Source: Hungatella sp. UBA3048 (lineage in GTDB: Bacteria > Bacillota > Clostridia > Lachnospirales > Lachnospiraceae). From it: DNA of 60,710 nucleotides. Positions 34,988 through 44,751 of the stretch are shown in pieces. The DNA is taken from NCBI GenBank assembly GCA_002367105.1, contig DFCS01000046.1, positions 1-60,710 on the forward strand, written 5' to 3'. The translations under genes and the position numbers were made by a program. The notes below the pieces were generated by a model. The model saw nothing but the letters and a program-made list of their open reading frames with translations, did not search any database and was not told the origin of the DNA. Position 1 is the first letter of the stretch. Every line of letters begins with the position of its first letter.

Positions 34988-35291
34988 AAGCGTTCTCCTT
35001 GTCATTCCATGGCATGATTTACTTAATTAAAGGCAAGCCAGGCCCGGACTGAAAAAAGTAAATCAGCCGTTCGATGAGCCGCCAGATGAATCGAACTACT
35101 TACATATGAAAAAGGAAAGCAGATTACTAAGGCTTTCCTTTATAAGATATGCTGTGATAATAAAAAATATGAAGGGAAACAGGTGAGGAGAATCCATATT
35201 GGAAAAAAGAAATGTTCGTGGTATAATTTCTATTAAGAATAAAAATGATGCGGAATTTGAGGATTAAACCGCAGCAGAAAGTGAGGATCGA

Positions 35292-36479
35292 ATGAATAAT
35301 TTTGAGTATTGTGTACCTACAAGAGTGATATTTGGCCGTGATACCCACAAAAAGGCAGGAGCCATTATTTCTGAATATGGATTTCATAAAATCATGATTC
35401 ATTATGGTGGAGGCAGCGTAAGAAAAAGCGGCCTGCTTGGGCTGGTGGAAGAATCCTTAAGAGAGCATGGAATTGAATATATTCATTTTGGCGGAGTGCA
35501 GCCTAATCCGGTTTTATCCCTGGCTAAAGAAGGCATGGAACTATGCAGAAGGGAACATGTGGAGTTCATTCTGGCAGTGGGAGGCGGAAGTGTTATTGAT
35601 TCGGCTAAATGCATTGCCGACGGAGCACTTAATCCGGAAATTGATCCCTGGAAATACTTTTTAAAGGAAGAGGTTCCGGCAAAAGCACTTCCCCACGGAA
35701 ACATTCTAACTCTGTCTGCTTCCGGGAGTGAGACAAGTCTATCCTGCGTAATCACAAATGAGGAGGGGGGCTTAAAACGAGGATTTAACAGCCCTACCCA
35801 TCGTCCCCTGTTTGCGATCTGCAACCCGGAGCTGACGTTTACTGTCAGCAAATTCCAGACTGGATGCGGAACCGTAGATATCATGATGCATACACTGGAA
35901 CGGTATCTGGGAGGGACCACAAAGGATACGCCTTTGACGGACCGGATCGCGGAAGGGCTTTTAACCTCTGTTATGGAAGCGGGAGCTGTGGCAGATAAAA
36001 ATCCAGAGGATTATGATGCACGTGCGACTCTTATGTGGGCAGGGAGCCTCTCCCATAATGAGCTTACCGGTCTGGGAAGGGAATATATGATGCAGGTTCA
36101 CCAATTGGAGCATGAGCTGTCAGGGATGTATCCGGCCATTGCCCACGGCGCTGGTTTGTCTGCCCTGTTCTGTTCCTGGTCCAGATTCGTATGCGAAGTG
36201 GATCCTATGAGGTTTGCCCAGCTGGCTGTCCGGGTGATGAATGAGGAAATGAACTTTGAAGAGCCTTTAAAAACGGCTCTTAATGGGATCAACAGACTGG
36301 AAGGATTTTTTAATAGCCTTGGAATGCCTGTCAGCCTAAGAGAGCTGAATGCGGGAATAAAGGAAACGGATTTAGAAATTCTGGCGGATAAATGCTCCTT
36401 TTACGGAACCAGAACCTTGCCCGGAATCCGGTCACTGGGGAAACCAGAGATGATTGATATATACCGGCTCGCTTATTAA
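35292..36479 (+). CDS. Iron-containing alcohol dehydrogenase, butanol dehydrogenase type
   Basis: A 395-residue group III alcohol dehydrogenase of the BDH/YqhD type: N-terminal FEYCVPTRVIFGRDTHKKAG, nucleotide site AVGGGSVIDSAK (about 95-106), LSASGSETSLSCVITNEE and the metal-ligand segment TVDIMMHTLERY (D196, H200) with HQLEHELSGMYPAIAHGAG. It would reduce aldehydes such as butyraldehyde with NAD(P)H. It is single in its transcript and only distantly like the other iron alcohol dehydrogenase of this window. GTGAGGAT precedes the start. Confidence 0.9.
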   Translation: MNNFEYCVPTRVIFGRDTHKKAGAIISEYGFHKIMIHYGGGSVRKSGLLGLVEESLREHGIEYIHFGGVQPNPVLSLAKEGMELCRREHVEFILAVGGGSVIDSAKCIADGALNPEIDPWKYFLKEEVPAKALPHGNILTLSASGSETSLSCVITNEEGGLKRGFNSPTHRPLFAICNPELTFTVSKFQTGCGTVDIMMHTLERYLGGTTKDTPLTDRIAEGLLTSVMEAGAVADKNPEDYDARATLMWAGSLSHNELTGLGREYMMQVHQLEHELSGMYPAIAHGAGLSALFCSWSRFVCEVDPMRFAQLAVRVMNEEMNFEEPLKTALNGINRLEGFFNSLGMPVSLRELNAGIKETDLEILADKCSFYGTRTLPGIRSLGKPEMIDIYRLAY

Positions 36480-36550
36480 AACTTTGATAATCCGCTGCCA
36501 CGGGCGGCTGTTATTAAGGTGAGGACAAACATTAAATCTATGGCACCATA

Positions 36551-36596
36551 AAAGCGGCCTGCAGATCAGTATAAATCATGATCTGGCAGGCCGCTT
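36551..36596. terminator. Terminator between convergent genes
   Basis: AAGCGGCCTG pairs with CAGGCCGCTT, and inner AGATCA with TGATCT. On the - strand a TTTT run follows, so it best serves the 98-residue gene; on the + strand the T tract is poor. Confidence 0.65.
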
Positions 36597-36674
36597 CCAA
36601 TGAAAGAAAACCGGGGCAGGATATATCCAATCTCCGATCTTGGTTTTCGCTTTCATAAAATCACCTTATTTTCA

Positions 36675-36971
36675 CTAACCTTTATAGCATCCCATTTTGC
36701 ATATACTAGTTACAACTGCCCTTAATTCCTCCTTTTCCCCCTCTTTGCAAAAGGGTTTGAAAATACATACCATGGTTATGGCATTCTGGGGAGGACGAGT
36801 CATAATGAAGGAATTGCAGATAAAGCGGAAGTTGATTCCTCTGGCCTCTTGAATGGATACCAGGTAGGGCTTATAAGTTGCGCCCCGTAATTCCCTTGTG
36901 GCCTCATAGAAGATCGCCAGGTCTTTGCAGTTTACATCGCGGTATGGGGTAAAAATGCATGGGCTGCACAT
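36675..36971 (-). CDS. Hypothetical cysteine-containing protein, 98 residues
   Basis: Not recognised. The start is supported by AAAGGAG about eight bases upstream, and a terminator-like hairpin lies downstream. The protein has eight cysteines, including MCSPC at the N-terminus and CKMGC near the end, which could bind metal. Segments such as LAIFYEATRELRGATYKPYL look like an ordinary folded protein. It stands alone between a dehydrogenase gene and a 22-codon gene on the same strand. Confidence 0.5.
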   Translation of the reverse strand: MCSPCIFTPYRDVNCKDLAIFYEATRELRGATYKPYLVSIQEARGINFRFICNSFIMTRPPQNAITMVCIFKPFCKEGEKEELRAVVTSICKMGCYKG

Positions 36972-37160
36972 ATAAGAAACTCCTTTGCTTTTTCTATTGT
37001 TATATCATATGCGGAACTTGACCTTAAGGTACGGGAAAATACAGTATGGCGGAGGATCAATACGGTGGAGGATCAATACGGCGGTGATGATTTTATCACA
37101 ATGTCTGACCCGTCAGGGCATCCTTTCTGCTTGTGCAGGATATAATAAGAAGAATAGCAG

Positions 37161-37197
37161 AAAAAAAGGTTCAACCGTGAGGGCGGCTGAACCTTTT
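37161..37197 (-). terminator. Terminator of the 22-codon gene
   Basis: TGAACCTTTT/AAAAGGTTCA form a 10-bp stem with extra CCG/CGG pairs. Read on the - strand it is followed by seven Ts. Confidence 0.85.
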
Positions 37198-37204
37198 CGT
37201 AATA

Positions 37205-37273
37205 TTATTTGCAGAACTGAGAAATTAAATCTAATAAATCGTTTAAGTTACATGAGCTGAAATCAAAGAACAT
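37205..37273 (-). CDS. 22-residue microprotein
   Basis: A complete tiny gene: ATG at 37273, perfect AAGGAGG seven bases upstream, stop at 37205-37207, a terminator right behind it and a good promoter in front. The peptide begins MFFDFSSCNLND and ends LISQFCK; it has two cysteines (positions 8 and 21), is acidic in the middle and amphipathic. I know no family for it. It could be a signalling peptide, a membrane-associated small protein or a regulator. The divergent gene is a membrane AraC regulator, but a link is only positional. Confidence 0.65.
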   Translation of the reverse strand: MFFDFSSCNLNDLLDLISQFCK

Positions 37274-37315
37274 GATACGTAACCTCCTTATTATTATTTG
37301 TTTTTGAGCAACTTC

Positions 37316-37344
37316 ATTGTAACACTTATGTAATAGATTTGTAA
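37316..37344 (-). promoter_or_regulatory. Promoter of the 22-codon gene
   Basis: On the - strand TTACAA (37344-37339), 17-base spacer, TACAAT (37321-37316), with an extended TG before the -10 box. Confidence 0.7.
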
Positions 37345-37471
37345 TATATAAAAGATGGTATTTAAGGAAGGAATTGGCCGAATTATAAAATACAGCCATA
37401 ACATCTATATTTAGTTGCATATTTATGATAAAATATGCCATGAGAAGATACGATTAAAGGAAGTAAAATGT

Positions 37472-39757
37472 ATGATAAACAAGGGCAAAGCTTATAAAAA
37501 GCTGTATTTATCCTATGGCCTCATTTTTCTAATCCCAATTTCCATGGGGATTTTGTTTTATTTTTATGCTTATTATATTGCAAAGGAACAGGCGGATGCC
37601 TCTAACCGGAGTTTGATTCAAACTGTGAAAAATACCTGTGACAGAGAGCTGGAATACTATGAGAATATTTTAACACAATTGGCTCTTAACAAGAACGTAC
37701 AGCAGCTGTCTGTGGTGAAGGGGGAATTTCGGTCCGGCAATTCCTATCAGCTTTATACGATTCAGAATGAAATTATGGATCTTAAGGTAACGATCAATAA
37801 AAGCGGCGATTACTGCAAAGATATTATGGTATATTTTAAGAACTGTGACAAAGTGGTCTCTTCCTTTGGCAACATGGATTTTCCCATGTATAGCGATCTT
37901 TATTGTTTTGGAGCGGATGATACAAAATCAGCTGAGATTTTGAAAAAACATCTGTCTGAATATCACTTTCGTGATTCGATTCCAATGAATTCCAAATGGA
38001 CTCAGGGGAGACCTACCCTCCTTTTGACCATGAACAACTTAAAAGGAGAATTCGGAGAATCCACTGCAATGATCGGAATCTGGCTGGACATGGATGCGTT
38101 AAACAGCAGTATTGAAATGGCTTCCTGGGAGTCGGGCTTGGATTGGCTGATTATAAACGAGGATAATCAGATTATGAACCGGTCTGAGGATTATTCAAGC
38201 ATTGGAATCCAATATGACCATTTAAATCAGGATGGGGATCAGAAATTAAGGTGGAACGGGGAAGATTATATTATACGCACTGTATTTTCCGATGTGTTTA
38301 ACTGGAAATATGTTCTGCTGATGCCTGAGAAAATGATAAGCGGTTCCGCAGGAAAGATGCGGAATATTTTCGTTATTGGCATATTTATCTGCCTGTTTAC
38401 CGGTTTCGGAGCAGCCTCCAGGATGATGAAAATTAACTATAACCCCTTAAAGGTATTGATGGAGGTGTTCCGGAAACACGATGATACCCAGGAGTTATTT
38501 GTTGACAATGAATATTTATACCTTGAGGAAAAAACCATTTCGCTGCTGGCCGAACGTTCGGATTTTAAACAGATGGTGAGCAGGAGCCAGGAAGTGGTAA
38601 AACAGTATTATCTAACGGATCTGATGATAAACTCCTTTGAACAAAGCAAAGATACTCCGGACCGGGAAGCAATTGTTAAGAAGTTCCGGGAAGAAAGCAA
38701 CCTTGTACTGCTAATTACAGGAAAGGACGCTTCCGGGCGGGAGGAAAACCAGGAAGAATACATACAAATAAACAGTTTAAGAAAGTTTATTATTGGAAAT
38801 GTGTTTGGCGAAGGAATTGAAGGCAGCTTCAGTGTGGAGAAGGTGGAGCTGGGAGATACCGTCGCGATGATTGTCAATATCCCTGAACTTTCAGCCGGAT
38901 ATGATGAGAAGTTAGAGGAAATCATCGATGCAATGCAGAAATATATTTATGAGAATTTTGGATTTATGACGGTTGTATTGGCAGGAGAAGCTCATAAGGG
39001 GCTTGAGGGAATTCATTTATCTTATATGGAAGCAAGAGAAGCAGAGGAATTTGTGGCTGTTCTGGATCCTGATTATATCAGCTACCGGGAAATTAAAAAC
39101 AGTACCCATAAAAAGTACGATTATTCAACAGATCAGGAACTGCGAATCATTGCAGCAATCAAAAGCCGCAACAGCGCATTGGCCTCTTCTTATATTAATA
39201 AAATTCTGGATGTCAATTTTCTGGAAAATAAAGCATCTCTGGATATGTTGAAATGCCTTCTGTATGATTTGATGGGTACAATTATGAAAGGAGTACAGGA
39301 AGTAGAGGAGATTCCAGGTGAGGATTTAGGATTAAAACGAATTTCTGTAAAAATGCCTCTTGAGAAAATCAAGGAAACATTTGAAGGAGCTGTTGAAAAG
39401 TTGTGTAAATCCTCGGACAACTCCAAAGAGTGCGGACAAAATCAACAATTGTGCGAAAAGCTGCAGAAATATATCCAGGAGAATTTCAGCGATCCTGACT
39501 TAAATATTTCTCAGACAGGACTTCATTTTCATATGACCCCTGCCTATCTATCCTCTATTTATAAAAAGTATACAGGGGAAAGCCTTTTAAAGGTCATCAA
39601 TCAAACACGGATCGATGAAGCAGAGAAACTTCTGGCAGAGGGGATTAATGTGGTTGAGGTAGCGGAGAGAGTAGGGTTTCGGGACAGCTCCACTTTTATC
39701 AGAACCTTTAAGAAATTTACAGGAGCAACGCCTGGACAATTAAAAAATGGACGGTAA
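37472..39757 (+). CDS. Membrane sensor AraC-family regulator
   Basis: A 761-residue one-component regulator. A first membrane helix (GLIFLIPISMGILFYFYAYY, about 15-36) is followed by a roughly 260-residue extracellular sensor, a second helix near 295-315 (IFVIGIFICLFTGFGA), a cytoplasmic linker, and a C-terminal AraC DNA-binding domain of about 100 residues (ISQTGLHFHMTPAYLSSIYK, VAERVGFRDSSTFIRTFKK). This YesS-like layout is common next to LplABC-type sugar transporters. It is followed by its likely targets: binding protein, permeases and uronate-cleaving enzymes. ATG 37472 has AAAGGAAG eight bases upstream. Confidence 0.88.
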   Translation: MINKGKAYKKLYLSYGLIFLIPISMGILFYFYAYYIAKEQADASNRSLIQTVKNTCDRELEYYENILTQLALNKNVQQLSVVKGEFRSGNSYQLYTIQNEIMDLKVTINKSGDYCKDIMVYFKNCDKVVSSFGNMDFPMYSDLYCFGADDTKSAEILKKHLSEYHFRDSIPMNSKWTQGRPTLLLTMNNLKGEFGESTAMIGIWLDMDALNSSIEMASWESGLDWLIINEDNQIMNRSEDYSSIGIQYDHLNQDGDQKLRWNGEDYIIRTVFSDVFNWKYVLLMPEKMISGSAGKMRNIFVIGIFICLFTGFGAASRMMKINYNPLKVLMEVFRKHDDTQELFVDNEYLYLEEKTISLLAERSDFKQMVSRSQEVVKQYYLTDLMINSFEQSKDTPDREAIVKKFREESNLVLLITGKDASGREENQEEYIQINSLRKFIIGNVFGEGIEGSFSVEKVELGDTVAMIVNIPELSAGYDEKLEEIIDAMQKYIYENFGFMTVVLAGEAHKGLEGIHLSYMEAREAEEFVAVLDPDYISYREIKNSTHKKYDYSTDQELRIIAAIKSRNSALASSYINKILDVNFLENKASLDMLKCLLYDLMGTIMKGVQEVEEIPGEDLGLKRISVKMPLEKIKETFEGAVEKLCKSSDNSKECGQNQQLCEKLQKYIQENFSDPDLNISQTGLHFHMTPAYLSSIYKKYTGESLLKVINQTRIDEAEKLLAEGINVVEVAERVGFRDSSTFIRTFKKFTGATPGQLKNGR

Positions 39758-39797
39758 GGATTCGATAAATTGTATATAAATTTTAGTTTTAGTCAAG

Positions 39798-39836
39798 AAA
39801 GGTTGATGAGATCATGTGATTTTGTCAACCTTTTTT
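39798..39836 (+). terminator. Terminator after the AraC regulator
   Basis: AAAGGTTGA pairs with TCAACCTTT, followed by TTTTTT. Confidence 0.8.
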
Positions 39837-39922
39837 AATATTTGAATATATAAAATGAACATAGTACCATGTAAAATATAAGGAAATAAGTGCAATATGC
39901 ATAAAAAGAAGGAGGAAGTATT

Positions 39923-41593
39923 ATGAAGAGAAATTTTAAAAAGCCGATCGCCGTATTAGTAGCAACGGCGACTGCCATCTCACTGCTGGCAGGGTGTGGA
40001 AGTAAAACAGGGGCAACCCCAGGGGCAGGGGAGACAAAGGAAACAGCAAAAACCGGGGAAAACAGTTCGAATGCGGAAGCAGGGGGAGAGGTATCTTATC
40101 CACTGACTAAGGGAGGAGAGCTTACCTATTGGCTTCAGCTAAATCCTAACGCATCAGCTAACTTTACTAATTTAGGTGAAACTGAATTAGGAAAAGCGTT
40201 ACAGGAACAGACCGGTGTTACGATTAAGTTCCAGCATCCCGCAGCAGGTGCGGACCAGGCAAAGGAACAGTTTAATTTAATTGTTGCTGATGGAAATCTC
40301 CCTGATATTATGGAGTGGCAATGGGTGAAGATGTATCCAGGCGGTCCGGAAAAAGCAATTAAGGATGGAGTTATCATTCCTTTAAATGATGTTTTTGATC
40401 TGTATTGCCCAAACCTTAAAAAATACCTGGCAGAAAACCCTGATGTAGATAAGATGATTAAGACAGATGACGGCCACTATTTTGCATTCCCATTTATCCG
40501 CGGTGAAGATAAGCTTCGTTATACAGTAGGCGGGTTCATCCGTAAGGATTGGCTGGATGAACTGGGACTTGAAGTGCCTGAAACCATCGACGAGTGGCAT
40601 ACAGTACTGACTGCATTTAAGGAAAAGAAGGGTGCTGAAGCTCCTGTTAGCTTTGATTGGACCAACTTCAAACAGTCCAACCCATTTGCATTCGCCTATC
40701 ATGTAGGAGCTGCAAACTCTACATGGTTTATCATAGATGATGAGGGCAAGATCGCGTTTGCACCTGCTCAGGACGGATATAAGGATTATCTGATGACTAT
40801 GAACCAGTGGTATCAGGAGGGGCTGATTGATAAGGATATTGCTACTCTTAACGGTGATCAGGTAACGGCTAAAATGACCAGTGATAAATCAGGTGTTTCT
40901 GTAGGCTGGGCTGCAAGCCGTATGCAGCTGTTTATGACAAGCGCACAGAAGAGTAATCCTGACTATTTGCTGGTTCCGACTCCAACTCCAACATTAGAAA
41001 AGGGTGCTACACCTGAATATGGCTATATGGAAAATAAGTTCCCGGATGTGGGAGCAGCCATTACCTCCAGCTGTAAAAATGTAGAACTGGCAGCCAGGTT
41101 ATTGGATTACGGTTACTCTGAGGCAGGGCATAACTTATTTAATTATGGTGTTGAAGGTGTTTCTTATGAGATGAAGGATGGAAAAGCCGCTTATACCGAT
41201 CTGGTTATGAATAACCCGGATGGCTGGCCGCTGGCACAGTCTTTATCAAAATACGTACGTGCTAATTATAACGGACCATTTGTACAGGATCTTAATTATC
41301 TTGAGCAGTATTTACAGCTTCCTACTGTTAAGGATTGCCCAAAGGTATGGGAAGTTGCAGATGCAAGCAAGCATACGGTTCCAAACATTACTCCAACGCA
41401 GGAGGAGTCTAAGGAACTGGCCACTATTACAAATGAACTTAATACTTATATAGATGAAATGACCCTTAAATTTATCTTTGGTACAGAAAGCTTTGATAAA
41501 TGGGATAATTATATCCAGACATTAAAGGATATGAAACTGGAACGTGCACTTGAAATTGAGAACGCAGCTTTAGTGCGTTATGAAGCTAGATAA
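39923..41593 (+). CDS. Solute-binding lipoprotein, LplA-like
   Basis: A 556-residue exported binding protein. The signal peptide ends in the lipobox LLAGC (Cys25), followed by a flexible Thr/Glu/Gly-rich linker and a large family 1-type binding domain (GGFIRKDWLDELGLEVPETIDEWHTVLTAFK). It collects an oligosaccharide outside the membrane for the two permeases encoded next. Given the GH88 and lyase genes, the ligand is probably an unsaturated uronate-containing oligosaccharide. GGAGGAAG precedes the start. A hairpin after the gene may lower permease expression relative to the binding protein. Confidence 0.9.
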   Translation: MKRNFKKPIAVLVATATAISLLAGCGSKTGATPGAGETKETAKTGENSSNAEAGGEVSYPLTKGGELTYWLQLNPNASANFTNLGETELGKALQEQTGVTIKFQHPAAGADQAKEQFNLIVADGNLPDIMEWQWVKMYPGGPEKAIKDGVIIPLNDVFDLYCPNLKKYLAENPDVDKMIKTDDGHYFAFPFIRGEDKLRYTVGGFIRKDWLDELGLEVPETIDEWHTVLTAFKEKKGAEAPVSFDWTNFKQSNPFAFAYHVGAANSTWFIIDDEGKIAFAPAQDGYKDYLMTMNQWYQEGLIDKDIATLNGDQVTAKMTSDKSGVSVGWAASRMQLFMTSAQKSNPDYLLVPTPTPTLEKGATPEYGYMENKFPDVGAAITSSCKNVELAARLLDYGYSEAGHNLFNYGVEGVSYEMKDGKAAYTDLVMNNPDGWPLAQSLSKYVRANYNGPFVQDLNYLEQYLQLPTVKDCPKVWEVADASKHTVPNITPTQEESKELATITNELNTYIDEMTLKFIFGTESFDKWDNYIQTLKDMKLERALEIENAALVRYEAR

Positions 41594-41618
41594 TTCTGGT
41601 TGATTTCCAATTAAAATA

Positions 41619-41658
41619 CGGCCGGGGCGAATTGCATAGTCAGTCCCCGGCTGTTTTT
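41619..41658 (+). terminator. Partial terminator between binding protein and permeases
   Basis: CGGCCGGGG pairs with CCCCGGCTG over an 18-base loop and is followed by TTTTT. Located inside an operon, it probably reduces read-through. Confidence 0.75.
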
Positions 41659-41709
41659 AAATCAAAGTCTTCGGATCAGGTATTCAGATGAAAGGAAGGG
41701 ATGGAAGGA

Positions 41710-42630
41710 ATGAAGGGAAATTCGTTGAGCAATAGAATCAGGAAAGATTTACAGAGAAACTGGACTTTATATCTGCTGGTGCTTCCTGTCCTTATGTATT
41801 ATGCTGTTTTTATGTATAAACCGATGTATGGTGCAATAATTGCATTTAAAGATTTTACACCTGCCAAAGGAGTGTTTGGCAGTGAGTGGGTGGGGTTTGA
41901 AAATTTCACAAGATTTTTTACAAGTCCTTATTTCGGAAGGCTTTTGAAAAATACTCTGTTGCTAAGTATTTATAGTATTATATTTGGGTTTCCGGCTCCT
42001 ATTATCCTGGCCCTTTTACTGAATGAAGTAAAAAACGCAAAATTTAAGAAATTATCCCAGACAATTACCTATCTGCCTCATTTTATTTCACTGGTAGTTG
42101 CCTGTGGTATGATTAAGGATTTTTGTCTGACAACCGGTCTTTTTAATGATATTGTCGCGCTGTTTGGTGGAACGCGGAATCCTCTTCTTCAGAACCCTGC
42201 GTATTTCCGTACAATATATACAGCCTCCAGTATATGGCAGGAGATTGGCTGGGGATCGATCATCTATCTATCTGCTTTATCTGGTGTTGACAGTCAGTTA
42301 TATGAAGCAGCCTCCATTGATGGTGCAGGGAAATGGAAACAGCTTCTTCATGTAACGTTACCTGGAATTGCACCTACGATTATCATCATGCTGATTTTAA
42401 GAATGGGTTCCCTGATGAGTATGGGATATGAGAAAACGATTCTGCTATATAATCCGTCTACCTATCAAACTGCAGATATTATTTCTTCTTATGTATACCG
42501 TGCAGGTTTAATTGAGCAGGATTGGAGTTATTCAACCGCTATTGGTCTGTTTAATTCTGTGATCAACTGTGTTCTGTTGTATATTACGAATAAGGTCTCT
42601 AAGAAAACAACAGAAAACAGCCTGTGGTAA
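41710..42630 (+). CDS. ABC sugar permease, LplB-like
   Basis: A 306-residue inner-membrane permease with six membrane segments. The start region NWTLYLLVLPVLMYYAVFMYKPMYG is typical of LplB proteins, and the ATPase-contacting EAA loop is EAASIDGAGKWKQLLHVTLPG. It pairs with the downstream permease. No ATPase gene is present, as usual for this group, which shares an MsmX-like ATPase encoded elsewhere. I prefer ATG 41710, with AAGGAAGGG nine bases upstream, to ATG 41701 which is too near its site. Confidence 0.9.
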   Translation: MKGNSLSNRIRKDLQRNWTLYLLVLPVLMYYAVFMYKPMYGAIIAFKDFTPAKGVFGSEWVGFENFTRFFTSPYFGRLLKNTLLLSIYSIIFGFPAPIILALLLNEVKNAKFKKLSQTITYLPHFISLVVACGMIKDFCLTTGLFNDIVALFGGTRNPLLQNPAYFRTIYTASSIWQEIGWGSIIYLSALSGVDSQLYEAASIDGAGKWKQLLHVTLPGIAPTIIIMLILRMGSLMSMGYEKTILLYNPSTYQTADIISSYVYRAGLIEQDWSYSTAIGLFNSVINCVLLYITNKVSKKTTENSLW

Positions 42631-42642
42631 AGGAGGAGAAAG

Positions 42643-43521
42643 ATGAAAGTTAAAATTTCCCGCGGAGAGAGAATATTTCATGTAGTCAATTATATTATTC
42701 TGACTATCGTTGCACTAATCTGTTTATATCCCATGTGGTTTGTGGCTATGGCTTCGTTCAGCGACAGCAGCCAGCTGATCGCACATTCAGGATTCTTATT
42801 AAAGCCTTTGGGATTTAATCTTCAGGCATATTTGAAGGTGTTTGAAAACCCTATGATTTTAAAAGGTTATGCAAATACTCTGTTTATTCTGGTGGTAGGT
42901 GTTGCTCTGGATCTGGTAATGACTGCACTTGCAGCTTATTTCTTTTCCAGAAAGGGCGTTATGTTTAAAAAGCCTTTAATGCTGTTTGTATTGTTTACTA
43001 TGTTTTTCTCAGGAGGAATGATTCCGTTTTATTTAAATCTAAAGGATTTGCATTTGATTAACAGCAGATGGGGACTCATCATTCCTTTTATGATCAGTAC
43101 TTATAATATGATTATCTTAAGAACATCCTTTGAATCCATTCCTGACAGCTTAACGGAAGCAGCCAGAATTGACGGGGCCGGCCATATTACCATTTTGTTT
43201 AAGATTATTTTGCCGCTTTCGAAAGCAATTATGGCAGTTATGGTTCTGTATTATGGCGTTTCCATATGGAATGCATGGTTCTGGGCTTCTGCGATCTTAA
43301 GAGACCGGGAATTATATCCCCTTCAGGTTATCTTAAGGGAAATCCTTATATCCAATGATTTACAGGCGATGAACGGAGGCGCGGGAGCTGATGCGGAGGC
43401 CATTGCACAGAGCATTAAATATGCCACAATCATGGTGGCTACTGTTCCGATTTTATTCGTATATCCATTTTTACAGAAATACTTTACAAAGGGAGTTATG
43501 ATTGGAGCAGTGAAGGAATAA
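42643..43521 (+). CDS. ABC sugar permease, YtcP-like
   Basis: A 292-residue permease of the MalG/YtcP group with six membrane segments. It shows LYPMWFVAMASFSDSSQL near the N-terminus, MFFSGGMIPFYLNLKDLHLINSRWGLI in the middle, and the EAA loop EAARIDGAGHITILFKIILPL. It forms the second half of the channel with the LplB-like protein encoded 12 bases upstream. AAGGAGGAG precedes the start. Confidence 0.92.
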   Translation: MKVKISRGERIFHVVNYIILTIVALICLYPMWFVAMASFSDSSQLIAHSGFLLKPLGFNLQAYLKVFENPMILKGYANTLFILVVGVALDLVMTALAAYFFSRKGVMFKKPLMLFVLFTMFFSGGMIPFYLNLKDLHLINSRWGLIIPFMISTYNMIILRTSFESIPDSLTEAARIDGAGHITILFKIILPLSKAIMAVMVLYYGVSIWNAWFWASAILRDRELYPLQVILREILISNDLQAMNGGAGADAEAIAQSIKYATIMVATVPILFVYPFLQKYFTKGVMIGAVKE

Positions 43522-43559
43522 GGGTATCTTTTACTTGATGATATGAGGAGGAACGGTAT

Positions 43560-44738
43560 ATGCAAACAAGAGAAGAACTATTACAGCACAGGGAAATTGA
43601 TGATGAAATATTAAAAGCTGCCTATGATAAGGCGGCAGAACTGATCAAAAAAGCGACGGATCAGTTTACAGAACAATTTCCCAAGGAAGGCAGTGTGAAT
43701 AATTTTTACCAGCAGGGAACCAACTACGAATGGACGCCAGGGTTCTGGACTGGTGAGGTATGGCTGGCTTATGAGAAAACAGGAGATGAGTCTTTAAGAA
43801 ATACAGCTGAAATCGAAGTAAAGGATTTTTATAGAAGGATCAAAGAAAAGGATGGGGTGAATCACCATGACATGGGATTTTTATACTGCCCCTCCTGTGT
43901 AGCTGCATATAAGCTTACGGGAAACACGACTGGTAAAGAAGCTGCTATTATGGCAGCAGATAATCTGATGACGAGATTTCATGAAAAAGGCCAGTTTTTT
44001 CAGGCTTGGGGAAAGCTTGGGGAAGAGAACAATTACCGTATGATTATCGATTGCCTTCTTAATATGCCTCTGCTTTTCTGGGCAGGTGAGGTGACTGGAG
44101 AGGAACACTACATAAAAAAAGCAGAAGCCCATATTAAAACAGCCATGAAAAATATTATCAGAGAAGATCATTCCACCTATCATACTTTTTTCTTTGATAC
44201 CGAGACAGGAGAACCAAAGAAGGGCGTTACCCATCAGGGGTATCGGGACGGTTCTGCCTGGGCAAGAGGGCAGGCATGGGGAATCTACGGATCTGCACTT
44301 GCCTATAAATTTCTTAGAAACGAGGAATATGCTTATATTTTCTGCAAAGTAACGGATTATTTTCTGGAGCATTTGCCTAAGGATATGGTCCCTTACTGGG
44401 ATTTTGATTTTAGTGACGGAAGCAGCGAACCAAGGGATTCTTCTGCAGCAGCAATTGCAGCCTGCGGTATGCTTGAAATGAGCAAATATCTTTCAAAAGA
44501 AAAAGCAGAATATTATACAGGTATGGCAAAACGGCTTCTGCATGCACTGGCTTCGGAGTGCGCGGTGACTGATCCGTCTGTATCAAATGGTCTTCTGTTA
44601 CATGGAACCTATGCAAAGAGTTCTCCATATAACACATGTCCAAACCACGGAGTTGATGAGTGCGTTCTTTGGGGAGACTACTTTTATATGGAGGCGTTGA
44701 CCCGGCTTTCTACAGACTGGGAGCCATACTGGTATTAA
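43560..44738 (+). CDS. GH88 unsaturated glucuronyl hydrolase
   Basis: A 392-residue family 88 glycoside hydrolase with an (alpha/alpha)6 fold. D104 in HHDMGFLYCP and D164 in IIDCLLNMPLLFW correspond in sequence and spacing to the two catalytic aspartates of Bacillus unsaturated glucuronyl hydrolase; YRDGSAWARGQAWGIYG is also characteristic. It hydrates and releases the 4,5-unsaturated uronic acid left by polysaccharide lyases. No signal peptide is present, so it acts in the cytoplasm on imported products. A GAGGAGG site lies upstream. The lyase gene follows after 13 bases. Confidence 0.92.
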   Translation: MQTREELLQHREIDDEILKAAYDKAAELIKKATDQFTEQFPKEGSVNNFYQQGTNYEWTPGFWTGEVWLAYEKTGDESLRNTAEIEVKDFYRRIKEKDGVNHHDMGFLYCPSCVAAYKLTGNTTGKEAAIMAADNLMTRFHEKGQFFQAWGKLGEENNYRMIIDCLLNMPLLFWAGEVTGEEHYIKKAEAHIKTAMKNIIREDHSTYHTFFFDTETGEPKKGVTHQGYRDGSAWARGQAWGIYGSALAYKFLRNEEYAYIFCKVTDYFLEHLPKDMVPYWDFDFSDGSSEPRDSSAAAIAACGMLEMSKYLSKEKAEYYTGMAKRLLHALASECAVTDPSVSNGLLLHGTYAKSSPYNTCPNHGVDECVLWGDYFYMEALTRLSTDWEPYWY

Positions 44739-44751
44739 TGGAGAATTGGAA

